A stretch of 64,000 nucleotides of DNA, from assembly GCA_030824515.1 (NCBI GenBank), contig JAVBXN010000036.1:30822-94821 (forward strand). The letters run 5' to 3'. Origin of the DNA: Pelobacter sp. GTDB lineage: Bacteria; Desulfobacterota; Desulfuromonadia; Geobacterales; Pseudopelobacteraceae. Under the pieces are notes generated by a model. That model was not told the DNA's origin. It saw only the letters and a program-made list of their open reading frames with translations, and did not search any database. The translations under genes and the position numbers were made by a program. Positions 53,983-62,447 of this stretch are shown here, one piece after another (within the stretch, counting starts at the first letter, position 1; every line of letters begins with the position of its first letter).

Positions 53983-54385
53983 TTGTTGGAACCTCCAATA
54001 AAGCACATATTTTCAACCATGTCCGGGTTATTGGCATTTTAACATGCTCTTTCGACGGCGATTCTAACAAACTAGCAACTAAACTTCCAGCCAGTTTAAT
54101 TTGTAGCGTCAAAACCATCCAGATAATAATAACAGATAAGAAAACTTAGCGGCTGATTCACTAAGAGCCAGCATCAAGAAACAACGGCTTGTCATGGCCA
54201 CCACCAGGTCTTGCCGATCAACGGTTACCTAAATCATCTATCTGAACGTAAAATTGTCCGCGGGGATCTCTTAAGCGGACTTTACAGACTTAATGATTAG
54301 GTGGTACTATCAACAGGATTGGTGTAATTAGTAGTGTACTCGGCTTGTAACAAATGCCTTGATTGCAGTACCAAAGGAGAAAAAG
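53983..54385. other. Divergent intergenic region with inverted repeat
   Basis: Separates the divergent acyltransferase and FlgO-like transcripts. It contains an inverted repeat GTCCGC (54256-54261) / GCGGAC (54275-54280) with a 13-nt loop. A weak sigma-28-like pair faces the acyltransferase (GCCAATAA, plus 54028-54035, with GAAAG one base too close). No ORF with coding signs was seen. Confidence 0.45.
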
Positions 54386-54988
54386 ATGAGACTATTTTTT
54401 GGGGTCATAACATCTGTACTCATGATGAGTCTTGCCAATGGTTGTGCCTCTCCTCCCATACAGGTCAGTAATGTTACGTCAGAAAACCAGATGAGCCTGC
54501 CACCGGTCGGGAATTTTAACGACCGCATGAAAAACCTTGCCGATCAGCTTGACAACAACGCTATCTCAAACAAACTTTCAAATACTTACATCGTGACAAG
54601 TTTTACCAATCTGGACAAACTTGGTGACACAACGGCCGTTGGCCGCCTGATCTCTGAAAATCTGATGCATGGCCTACAGGTTCACAAATGGCAGATACTC
54701 GAAGCCAGACTCACGAAAGGAATAGATGTGAATGCGGCCGGAGAGTTCTCGCTGAGCAGAGACATCAACAAACTGAAGGATGAATACAAAATCAGCGGCA
54801 TTGTAACCGGCACTTATTCTGTTGCAGAGGGCAACCTCACTGTTAATGCCCGTGTTATTGACATAAATACCGGCATACTGATTTCTTCAGCCCAAACGTA
54901 CATTCCGACGAACTGGCTTCCTGACACATCATTTTCTAACGAGATCAACACAAAATCAATGAAGATAGTCAGCGATGGGATCAAATAA
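54386..54988 (+). CDS. FlgO-like outer membrane lipoprotein
   Basis: 200 residues. Lipoprotein signal with the Cys in 'SLANGCASPP'; then an FlgO-type domain ('YIVTSFTNLDKLGDTTAVGR', 'LISENLMHGLQVHKWQILEA', 'YKISGIVTGTYSVAEGNLTV'). In Vibrio FlgO is needed for motility and sits at the outer membrane part of the flagellum. The ATG at 54386 has AAAGGAG at 7 bp. A second related gene follows at once. Confidence 0.8.
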   Translation: MRLFFGVITSVLMMSLANGCASPPIQVSNVTSENQMSLPPVGNFNDRMKNLADQLDNNAISNKLSNTYIVTSFTNLDKLGDTTAVGRLISENLMHGLQVHKWQILEARLTKGIDVNAAGEFSLSRDINKLKDEYKISGIVTGTYSVAEGNLTVNARVIDINTGILISSAQTYIPTNWLPDTSFSNEINTKSMKIVSDGIK

Positions 54989-54989
54989 T

Positions 54990-55625
54990 ATGAAAACCAA
55001 TCCTACCTTAATTGTTTCAGTTATCTTGGCTGCTTTTCTTACTGCATGTGCGCCACAAAACATGGCTATGCGTCATGGCACTTGCAGCGGCAAGACATTT
55101 AACCAGCTTCTGGAATCAACAGACCTGAAACCTTTATTCAATGACATCGCCCGTGAACTTTGCGCCGAACCATGCATTAATGAAATCTCTGCCGTAGCCA
55201 TTGCCGGGTCCGCAGCACCACTCAAGTGTTCCGCCTCAAATGATAAAAATAATTATTCTGTTCTGATTACAGACTTTGTTGATATCCAATCCTTTACCCC
55301 GGCATCACAGGGCCTGTTGATGGGAGAGTTGATGCGCGGCAGCCTCAGTTCTGTATGCAGCACAAAAATTACGCAGGTTGAGTTTGCCAAATTTTTCAAT
55401 TTGAACGAAAAGGGTCTTGTGGTGCTTTCAAGAAAGGTTTCAGAGATTAAAAAAGATGAATATGATCAGACCGAGGCGATTGTAGGAACATACAGCTATC
55501 TAAACAATAAGATATTAATTTTTGTACGTAAGATAAATGTTGTGACGGGAAAAATATCACGGATGGTCACGCGAGAAGTTGATTACAATTGCACAGGTGG
55601 CAGCGTTAGCTATATAGTCAAGTAA
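54990..55625 (+). CDS. Second FlgO-like lipoprotein
   Basis: 211 residues with a lipoprotein signal ('VSVILAAFLTACAPQ'). The body resembles the FlgO core: 'VLITDFVDIQSFTPASQGLL' parallels 'VTSFTNLDKLGDTTAVGRLI' of its neighbour, and 'EAIVGTYSYLNNKILIFVRK' parallels 'SGIVTGTYSVAEGN'. It differs by six or more cysteines. The ATG at 54990 directly follows the previous stop; an ATG at 54975 overlapping it is less likely. Possibly the partner of the first protein. Confidence 0.7.
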   Translation: MKTNPTLIVSVILAAFLTACAPQNMAMRHGTCSGKTFNQLLESTDLKPLFNDIARELCAEPCINEISAVAIAGSAAPLKCSASNDKNNYSVLITDFVDIQSFTPASQGLLMGELMRGSLSSVCSTKITQVEFAKFFNLNEKGLVVLSRKVSEIKKDEYDQTEAIVGTYSYLNNKILIFVRKINVVTGKISRMVTREVDYNCTGGSVSYIVK

Positions 55626-55649
55626 CAGTTAAAAACAACTCTGTTTCGT

Positions 55650-56537
55650 TCAATTCACGCAACAAGCAAGTCTGAAGCCGATGTTTATGCTGTTGTACCC
55701 CGGTTCATCACTGCTACGAATTGATGCCCTTACATTCTTTTGGTCGTTGTACCAGCTGCCACCCCTGATAACTCGTTTAGTACCTGCAAGAGGTCCTTTG
55801 GGACTGTGTAGCGGCGTTGTGGAGTAATAATCTTTTTGGTATATATCCTCCACCCACTCCCAGACATTTCCGCTCATGTCGTAAATGCCGAGTCCGTTAG
55901 GTTTTTTCTCTCCTACCGGATGGGGCTTGCTGGCAGAATTTTTATCGTACCATGCCGAAGAATCCGGATCACTGCCCCCACAATAACGCTCTTCCTTTCC
56001 GCCACTCCGGCACGCGTATTCCCATTCAGCCTCCGTTAACAGTCGATATTTTCGGATACTCCGGCTATTCAATTTGAGTATGTATTTCTGCACATCGTAC
56101 CAACTGACATTTTCCACCGGGCAGTTGCTGCCGCAAGAACTGAAGAAGGAAGGGTGCATCTCCATAATCTGCAACCACTGATCCTGAGTCACCTCGAATT
56201 TACCAATAAAAAAATCTTCCAGACACACCTGGTGAACAGGTGCCTCATCGGTATCGCCGGAGTTGTCTCCCATCTGGAAACAACCGCCGGGAACCGGTAA
56301 AAACTCCATGCCAGTGATCCGCTCAACAAAAGCATATATCGAGGGACCATTGTTTGATATCGATGGCATTGTTTCTGGTGATGCGGGCTTAGCAATCGAG
56401 GGAGGGGCTGTCGGATTTACAGAAACTCTTGTTATGGCTTGTTCGGCTTTCCCAGATTCAGCTCCGGCTGTTTTGAGTGTTGCAATTGCAGGCCATAGGG
56501 CCGTAACAATAACCAGGAACATATGCGTGAGTTTCAT
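55650..56537 (-). CDS. FGE/SUMF1-fold protein, likely non-catalytic
   Basis: 295 residues with a signal peptide ('FLVIVTALWPAIATLKTAGA') and a formylglycine-generating-enzyme-type domain: 'FLPVPGGCFQMGDNSGDTDE', 'APVHQVCLEDFFIGKFEVTQ', 'LLTEAEWEYACRSGGKE', 'YDMSGNVWEWVEDIYQ', 'RVIRGGSWYND' and a final 'IGFRLACC'. The two catalytic cysteines expected after GGS in true FGE are replaced here (Asn and Val), so it is unlikely to make formylglycine itself. It follows the TolC gene in the type I secretion cassette, 40 bp away, and may be a structural or accessory member of the secretion apparatus. Confidence 0.82.
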   Translation of the reverse strand: MKLTHMFLVIVTALWPAIATLKTAGAESGKAEQAITRVSVNPTAPPSIAKPASPETMPSISNNGPSIYAFVERITGMEFLPVPGGCFQMGDNSGDTDEAPVHQVCLEDFFIGKFEVTQDQWLQIMEMHPSFFSSCGSNCPVENVSWYDVQKYILKLNSRSIRKYRLLTEAEWEYACRSGGKEERYCGGSDPDSSAWYDKNSASKPHPVGEKKPNGLGIYDMSGNVWEWVEDIYQKDYYSTTPLHSPKGPLAGTKRVIRGGSWYNDQKNVRASIRSSDEPGYNSINIGFRLACCVN

Positions 56538-56577
56538 GGCGTATCCCGATCAGTTGAAAGCTAAAATACACGGAAGC

Positions 56578-58959
56578 CTATTTGGCGGACACCCTGGAAA
56601 TCAGCATGCCAAGCCCGTTGTCCAGAGCCGGAGATTCAATCAGTGAAAGTCCAGAAATATCAGTTTCAGACAGAATTCCTGCGGCTGATTTGAGCTGAAT
56701 AACCCTGGTAATATTTTCATACAATGCATACCTGTGGTCACGCAGAGCAATGGAATAAGACTGTTCGGCATTAAGAACATCGATGGCATTGCGAGTGCCG
56801 ATCTTACGTCCTTTTTTCACCGCTGCCAGCTGAATTTCAGCAGAAGTTTTTTTCTGGTCCAGTGCCTTGATCAGACTTATGTTATAGCGAAGATTGAAGA
56901 AAGCCTGCTTAACACTCTCACGCTGTTGATCCATGGTTTCGTCAAACATATGCTGACGCTCTTCCTCGGTTGCGACCGCACGTCGAACTTTGGCGGAAGT
57001 TTCTCCCCCTGAATACAGCGGTAGCGAAATGGAAGCGCCGATGAACCATTGTCGCACCTCTGCAGAAGGCTGATCGGCCGTTCCCCTGTTGACATCGTAT
57101 CCACCTGAAGCCTGCAAAATCGGTAGATACTCGGCCTTTGTCGCTTTGCGTTGTTCCGAAGTCTGCTTGAGCCCCTCTCGCGCCTGTCGAATCAGAGGTT
57201 GCTCCTTTTCCATGGTTGCCACCCACCAGTCAAGATCGTCAGGATCCGGCCCTGTCGGTATCTGGGGCAGATAATTGACAACCGAATTCACCTGCTTTCC
57301 AGTTAAGCTTGACAGTTTTTGTTCTGCCAGCCGGAGATTGCTTTCACTCTTGGTCAGGTCGGCATTGGCCCCATCCAGCCGGGACTGTGCTTCGTATACC
57401 GCTATTACATCTCCGGTTCCAGCTTTGAGAAAAGCCTGAGATTGGTCAAGCACCTGTTTGAGGCGATTGATCTCTCCAATTGCAATCTGCTTGTCTGTCT
57501 GTGCTCTCAGAAGATTGAAATAGGCGTCCGTCAATTTTACGATAAGGTTCTGCCGAGCTGCCGCAACGCCGGCTTGCTCAACTTTAAGCGCAGCAGCAGC
57601 GGCTGAAAGTGAATACAGTGTAGGAACGTGCAACAAAGTAAGGCGGGCGGTAACATTGTAATTCAAAGAACTATAATCACTGTTTGTATTTGATGCGGTA
57701 TTGTAGTTCGACAAGGCTTGGGAAATCTGTTTTATACCGGCACTTGAGTCAAGATGTGGCATCAAACCGGAAAACAGCAGATCTGAATCAGCCTTGCTGC
57801 CTGTGACTCTGGCCTCGGTACGACCCAGAGCCGGGTCATTTGATTTTGCCGACAGATAAAGATCCCAGATCGAAACCGGCAACGGTGCAGCTCTATTATC
57901 GGCTCCGTTTTCCCTATCTATATTTGTTGCGGAGCCGTCATTTGTTGTTGAAGGGAGAGCCGTTGCAGTGCCGGTTACTTCCGTTTTTTGGACTAGAGTA
58001 TCCGTTTCCAGCATAAGTTTTTTGGCTAAGGCCTTTCTGGCAGCAGTCAGGCGTTCTTCATCAGCTTTCAATGCTTCAATACGATCCTGCTCCGCTTTTT
58101 CAGCGGCTTTGCGCAATTCCTCAGCCCTGCGTGCCGCAAGTAGTTTCTGCTCAAGCAATAATGAAATCTGACGTGCCTCCTCCGCCTCAGCCTTCTCTCT
58201 CGCAGCCTTTATTCTGGCCCGATGCTCCAGCTCGGCAATTTCAGCCGCCTTACGCTCCTCCTCTGCCTTACGTGCCGCAAGCAGTTTCTGCTCCTGCAAA
58301 AGGGCCGCCTGTCGCGCCGCCTCTGCTTCAGCCTTCTCCCGCACCGTCCTTAACCTGGCCTGATATTCCTGTTCAGCCTCTTCTGATGCCTTGCGCTCTT
58401 CATCTATCCTCGATTTTGCCTGGCGCTCCTGTTCGGCCTTTTCAGCTGCCTGGCGCTCCTGTTCGGCCTTTTCAGCTGCCTTGCGCTCTTCCTCCGCCTT
58501 TTGCGCCGCCTGCTGCCGGGCCTGTTTCTCGACAGTTTCGGCAATATTTTCAGACGCTCTTGCAGTCTCGTTTTCAGGTTTCTTTGCAGCAATACCAGAT
58601 ACTGGCGGCTGTGCAGGTTCGCTATTGCGAACAGCTTCACTTTTGTCTCCGATTATGCGAAGCTCTCTGGCCGGAGAAGCCGATTCGTTCCGCTCCGAAG
58701 GCGATTGCCGCCCGCCCGTAACTGCCATGGATTGGCCTTGTTTGTCACCCATTATCCTGATGGTTGTGCCTCGGTTGTCTGAAGATGCCGGAGATTCCGA
58801 CAAATTCCGGTTGCTGGGGCTATCAGGAGCTTGTGGAGTCTTATCACCGATAATGCGAATCATGGTTTCAGCGCAAAGCGGCCTGATTTCGGTATGAACC
58901 GGCATTACCAGTGCTATTAGCAACAAAAACGAAAGTGTGTGTCGGAATAATCTCATCAT
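56578..58959 (-). CDS. TolC-family outer membrane protein with long coiled-coil extension
   Basis: 793 residues. Signal peptide at the start. Then three copies of an RIIGDK-type word (IRIIGDK, IRIMGDK, LRIIGDK) spaced about 32 residues, an Ala/Glu/Arg/Lys-rich coiled coil (about 140-330) with a duplicated 47-residue unit, and a TolC/OEP channel domain (about 365-790) with the usual two-fold helix pattern. The channel part is of normal length; the ~360-residue N-terminal extension is unusual. It overlaps the HlyD stop (TGATG). It is the outer channel of the type I system. Confidence 0.82.
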   Translation of the reverse strand: MMRLFRHTLSFLLLIALVMPVHTEIRPLCAETMIRIIGDKTPQAPDSPSNRNLSESPASSDNRGTTIRIMGDKQGQSMAVTGGRQSPSERNESASPARELRIIGDKSEAVRNSEPAQPPVSGIAAKKPENETARASENIAETVEKQARQQAAQKAEEERKAAEKAEQERQAAEKAEQERQAKSRIDEERKASEEAEQEYQARLRTVREKAEAEAARQAALLQEQKLLAARKAEEERKAAEIAELEHRARIKAAREKAEAEEARQISLLLEQKLLAARRAEELRKAAEKAEQDRIEALKADEERLTAARKALAKKLMLETDTLVQKTEVTGTATALPSTTNDGSATNIDRENGADNRAAPLPVSIWDLYLSAKSNDPALGRTEARVTGSKADSDLLFSGLMPHLDSSAGIKQISQALSNYNTASNTNSDYSSLNYNVTARLTLLHVPTLYSLSAAAAALKVEQAGVAAARQNLIVKLTDAYFNLLRAQTDKQIAIGEINRLKQVLDQSQAFLKAGTGDVIAVYEAQSRLDGANADLTKSESNLRLAEQKLSSLTGKQVNSVVNYLPQIPTGPDPDDLDWWVATMEKEQPLIRQAREGLKQTSEQRKATKAEYLPILQASGGYDVNRGTADQPSAEVRQWFIGASISLPLYSGGETSAKVRRAVATEEERQHMFDETMDQQRESVKQAFFNLRYNISLIKALDQKKTSAEIQLAAVKKGRKIGTRNAIDVLNAEQSYSIALRDHRYALYENITRVIQLKSAAGILSETDISGLSLIESPALDNGLGMLISRVSAK
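58419..58478 (-). repeat. 30-bp exact tandem duplication in the coiled-coil part
   Basis: Two adjacent identical 30-bp units (58419-58448 and 58449-58478) encode the ten-residue AEKAEQERQA word twice. A larger duplicated unit of 141 bp (47 residues) lies in 58081-58350. Confidence 0.75.
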
Positions 58960-60386
58960 CACTTTATCTGCAGTGCTTTCCGCGCACTTTGCTTGATTGG
59001 TTCGATCATATAGTCGAGGGCTGTTCTGGGAGCAATAGAGATAGAAACGTTAGCCGACATTCCCGGCATCAATTTGTTTCCACCCAGATTTTTCAGGGAG
59101 TCCTTGTCGAAATCAAGTTGGGCGGCATAGTACGGCTGTCCTTGACTGGTGCTGGGTGCAATTCTATCATCAGATATATAAGTCACACTGGCACGCAATG
59201 CCTGCGTTTTGCGACTGTCGAATGCAGATATCATCACGTCCGCTTTCTGACCTACCTTGACCTCGTTTATATCCTTCATATCTATTTTTGCCTCAAGAAC
59301 CAGGGTTTCTCCCTCAGGAGCTATTTCCATGAGTGCGTCTCTGGGCATGACAACACCACCAACGGTAGTCACTTTCAGACCGACCACTCTACCGGTCACC
59401 GGAGCCCTTATGATCTGGCGTTCCAAAGTATCTTGCAGTGGGCGGATACGCTCCTCCTGATCAATGCGGCGCAAGGCTGATTGCTTCAATTCGTTGACAG
59501 CTCCTTGTACGCGATCAGCTCTTAAAGCGAGTATGCGCTGTTCATATTCTGCTATCCGCTGCTTTTCGCTGGCGATAGATGCGCTTATGGATTCACGTTC
59601 GCCGGCTTTTTCCGAAAGTACCCGTTGCAGATCAAGAACTATTGTTCTGGTAACATACCCGTCTTTGAGAAGTTCCTGGTTTGCATCAAGCTGCCCCTTG
59701 AGAGCTGCTATCTCCTGGGATTTCAGGACCAGTCGCTCCTGGGCGCCCTTGAGAGATTCCTTTATTTGCGCAATCTGGATTCGCATAAGTTCCACCTGGC
59801 TCTGGTATGACTCCTGGCGGGCTTTGAACAGACGGCTTTCAGTTTGAGCATAACTACTGCTGTTTTTCCCTTCCAATGATGTCAGCCCCCTGCTCTCAGC
59901 CTCCAGGCGGGCAATTGCGGCCCTTTCGGCAACATTCTGTTCCTGAACCATACGGACAATCGGCTTGATCTGCTTGTTTTCCAACACGATCAATGGCTGT
60001 CCAGCCTGAACCATGTCACCATCCCTGACAAGAATCTTTTCCACGATTCCTCCTTCAAGATGCTGAACAATCTGACGTTTACCCTTAAACATGACTTCAG
60101 CCGGTGCGGTAATGGCAGCATCGACAGGTACATAAAACACCCAGAATACTAGGGCGCCTGCAAACAGGGCCAGAATTCCCAAACCAACAAGGGTAGCCGG
60201 CATTGCAGATAACGAGCGATTGCGGAAACCCGCGTCATGGCTAAGACGCTCAATTTCACGAGAGGAGTAGGTTTTTTCTTCCTGCTTGACGGGAACAGTG
60301 GCCTGTCGAACAGCAATATCGGCAACCTTTGCTTGATCCTGCTCAACAATTTCCGTTGTGTTTTTATTTTCAGTAGAAGTATTCAT
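58959..60386 (-). CDS. HlyD-family adaptor of a type I secretion system
   Basis: 475 residues with one N-terminal membrane helix (about 60-80, 'LVGLGILALFAGALVFWVF'), a biotinyl-lipoyl domain half ('VRDGDMVQAGQPLIVLENKQ'), a long coiled coil (about 135-320) and a C-terminal beta part 'IRAPVTGRVVGLKVTTVGGV'. It links the ABC exporter with the TolC protein. The ATG at 60386 overlaps the ABC stop (ATGA). Confidence 0.9.
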   Translation of the reverse strand: MNTSTENKNTTEIVEQDQAKVADIAVRQATVPVKQEEKTYSSREIERLSHDAGFRNRSLSAMPATLVGLGILALFAGALVFWVFYVPVDAAITAPAEVMFKGKRQIVQHLEGGIVEKILVRDGDMVQAGQPLIVLENKQIKPIVRMVQEQNVAERAAIARLEAESRGLTSLEGKNSSSYAQTESRLFKARQESYQSQVELMRIQIAQIKESLKGAQERLVLKSQEIAALKGQLDANQELLKDGYVTRTIVLDLQRVLSEKAGERESISASIASEKQRIAEYEQRILALRADRVQGAVNELKQSALRRIDQEERIRPLQDTLERQIIRAPVTGRVVGLKVTTVGGVVMPRDALMEIAPEGETLVLEAKIDMKDINEVKVGQKADVMISAFDSRKTQALRASVTYISDDRIAPSTSQGQPYYAAQLDFDKDSLKNLGGNKLMPGMSANVSISIAPRTALDYMIEPIKQSARKALQIK

Positions 60387-62065
60387 GTGCTCACTTGAGC
60401 CTGCTGGTTTTTGGCTTGTTGTGCCTGGGCCAACACCCAATCCTTGGCTCCGAAAGCGGCAACAGTTCCATTTTGTAGTATCAGCAGTTTTGTTACATTA
60501 CTTAAGTAATTTGGATTGTGAGTAATCAAAATAGTTGTAATGCCGGCAGCTTTAATTTGTTGCAATGCATTGACCAATGCCGTTTCACCGGCTGTATCAA
60601 GGCTCGCATTAGGCTCATCGAGCACCAGAATTCTGGGAGAACCGTAGAGTGCGCGGGCAAATCCTATCCGTTGACGCTGACCACCCGATAGTACGGCCCC
60701 ACCTTCACCTATCTGAGTGTCATAGCCATTGGGCATCTGCAGTATGATCTCATTAAGACCCGCCAGCTTGGCTGCGGCAAGTACCTGCTCCGAATCCGGT
60801 TCGTCGAGCCGAGCGATATTTTCAGCAATGGTACCAGCAAACAGTTCGATGTCCTGAGGAAGGTAACCGATGTACCCACCCAATTTTTCTGATGGCCAGT
60901 TAGAAATATCCGCCCCGTCCATCCGGATGACGCCCTGAAGAGGCTTCCAAACACCTACCAATAACCGTGCCAGTGACGACTTGCCGGAAGCACTTGGACC
61001 AACGACGCCCAGGGCCTCTCCGGCCGCCAGCGAAAAGGAGATATCTTTGAGAATGATTCGGTTATTTGACCTGATTCCGAAAGTGACATGCTCAAGGCTG
61101 ATTTGGCCGGTGGGCGGAGGAAGCTCCATGATAACCGGAGGGTTGTCGTTGATTTGTTTGAAAAATTTGTCAAGGCGGAAATAAGCAGAGCGTGCATCAG
61201 TTATATTCTTCCAGCCGGTAATAATATATTCAATGGGACCAAGAGCCTTGGCGAACATTATCCCGCCGGCCATCATCAAACCGGGAGAAAAGGTCTGATT
61301 CTTCAGCACAATATATGTACCGACGCCCGACCCCATTGCGCCTATAAGAATACGCAAGAACTTTGTGGAACCTGAAATCGTGCCGGCCCTGTTGCTGGCC
61401 CGGGTTTGGAGCGCCATAACTCGGTCATTTAGCGATGCCCAACGACGGGTCAGGCTTGGCAGCATACCCATGGCATTCACTACTTCGGCATTCTGCATTG
61501 CAGAATCAACAAAACGTGATGTGTTTCTGCTGGCCGTATTCGCTTCAGCCAATGCCGGACTGGTAAGATATTCATTGACAACTGTCACGCATCCCATAAG
61601 TAAAATGCCGATCGCCAGAACAAATACCATCAACGGATGCATCAGATACATTATCAGCAGATAAAACGGCAGCCATAGCGCTTCCATGACTTGGATGATG
61701 CCATGACCGGTCAGAAAGGTTCTTACAGTGTGCAAATCCTTCAATGCATAATGGTACGGGTTTTGTTCCGGCGACGTAGCACCTTCCACCATTTTTTTCA
61801 GGAGGTCTGGCGCGATTATTGCGTCAATTGCGTTATTTGCTGAAACGAGAATCCGGGCTTTTACTATTTCCAGCGCCCCCATGACCAGAAGCGCCACTAG
61901 CAATAAAATGCTTAACAGCCAGAAGGCCTCTTCGCTTCGAGTCACGATCACTCTGCTGTAGAGTTGCATCATATAGAACATCGGCGCGATCTGAAGCAGA
62001 TTTATGACGAGACTGAAGAATGCGGTGGGAAGAAAGTAATGTCGAATGAAAAACAACTTGTTCAT
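60383..62065 (-). CDS. Type I secretion ABC transporter (PrtD-like)
   Basis: 560 residues: six N-terminal membrane helices (about 20-300) and an ATPase domain with Walker A 'GPSASGKSSLARLL', Q-loop 'GYLPQDIELFAGTIAENIAR', signature 'LSGGQRQRIGFARALYG' and Walker B 'ILVLDEPNASLD'. No peptidase-C39 or C39-like domain is present, as in PrtD/LapB-less type I exporters. It should power secretion of a substrate with a C-terminal signal, the divergent repeat protein being the obvious candidate. First gene of the four-gene operon. Confidence 0.92.
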   Translation of the reverse strand: MNKLFFIRHYFLPTAFFSLVINLLQIAPMFYMMQLYSRVIVTRSEEAFWLLSILLLVALLVMGALEIVKARILVSANNAIDAIIAPDLLKKMVEGATSPEQNPYHYALKDLHTVRTFLTGHGIIQVMEALWLPFYLLIMYLMHPLMVFVLAIGILLMGCVTVVNEYLTSPALAEANTASRNTSRFVDSAMQNAEVVNAMGMLPSLTRRWASLNDRVMALQTRASNRAGTISGSTKFLRILIGAMGSGVGTYIVLKNQTFSPGLMMAGGIMFAKALGPIEYIITGWKNITDARSAYFRLDKFFKQINDNPPVIMELPPPTGQISLEHVTFGIRSNNRIILKDISFSLAAGEALGVVGPSASGKSSLARLLVGVWKPLQGVIRMDGADISNWPSEKLGGYIGYLPQDIELFAGTIAENIARLDEPDSEQVLAAAKLAGLNEIILQMPNGYDTQIGEGGAVLSGGQRQRIGFARALYGSPRILVLDEPNASLDTAGETALVNALQQIKAAGITTILITHNPNYLSNVTKLLILQNGTVAAFGAKDWVLAQAQQAKNQQAQVST

Positions 62066-62447
62066 GCAGTATCAGATCCCTTTAACAAACTATTAAAAAC
62101 TTTCGTATTATTATCAGTATCCGTAAAAATGTAAACCTGATTCTGCCATTTACAGGATACAGGGAAGATATTTCATGAATGCATCAGATCATTATGGAAA
62201 ATTACCAGTCCAGGAACATTTGGGTTCCAAAAAATATAATCATAATTCTAATTTAGTTTTAAAGAGTCTGGAAAGTTGTCCGATAAGACGTAACAAGGTT
62301 TCTGTTTTTTTTCAAACAGCACAACCGATGCAATGAGTAAATGTATTGATTTTAAAGCTTTTGCCCAGCATAAAAAGAAATCCCACTAAAATTTCGGATA
62401 GTCACTTCGACAGCTAACAGCCAAAAAGAACACATGGAGGTCTTATC
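62066..62447. other. Divergent intergenic region of the secretion locus
   Basis: A 382-bp, AT-rich space that must carry promoters for both the secretion operon (minus) and the repeat protein (plus). The plus-strand sigma-28 promoter at 62260-62286 is clear; on the minus side a TTTACA-like -35 with a TAATAA-like -10 can be seen at about 62110-62140 (plus coordinates), but weakly. No ORF or RNA gene was seen. Confidence 0.5.
62260..62286 (+). promoter_or_regulatory. Sigma-28 (FliA) promoter of the repeat protein
   Basis: TAAAGAGT (62260-62267), an 11-bp spacer, then TCCGATAA (62279-62286), against TAAAGTTT-N11-GCCGATAA: both the TAAAG core and CCGATAA core are exact. Transcription would start near 62293, leaving a leader of about 155 nt before the ATG at 62448. 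Confidence 0.72.

Noticed and set aside
58081..58480. CRISPR-like direct repeats
   Set aside because: The repeats encode in-frame coiled-coil residues and have no spacers of constant length; no cas genes are present. No CRISPR array was seen anywhere in the window.
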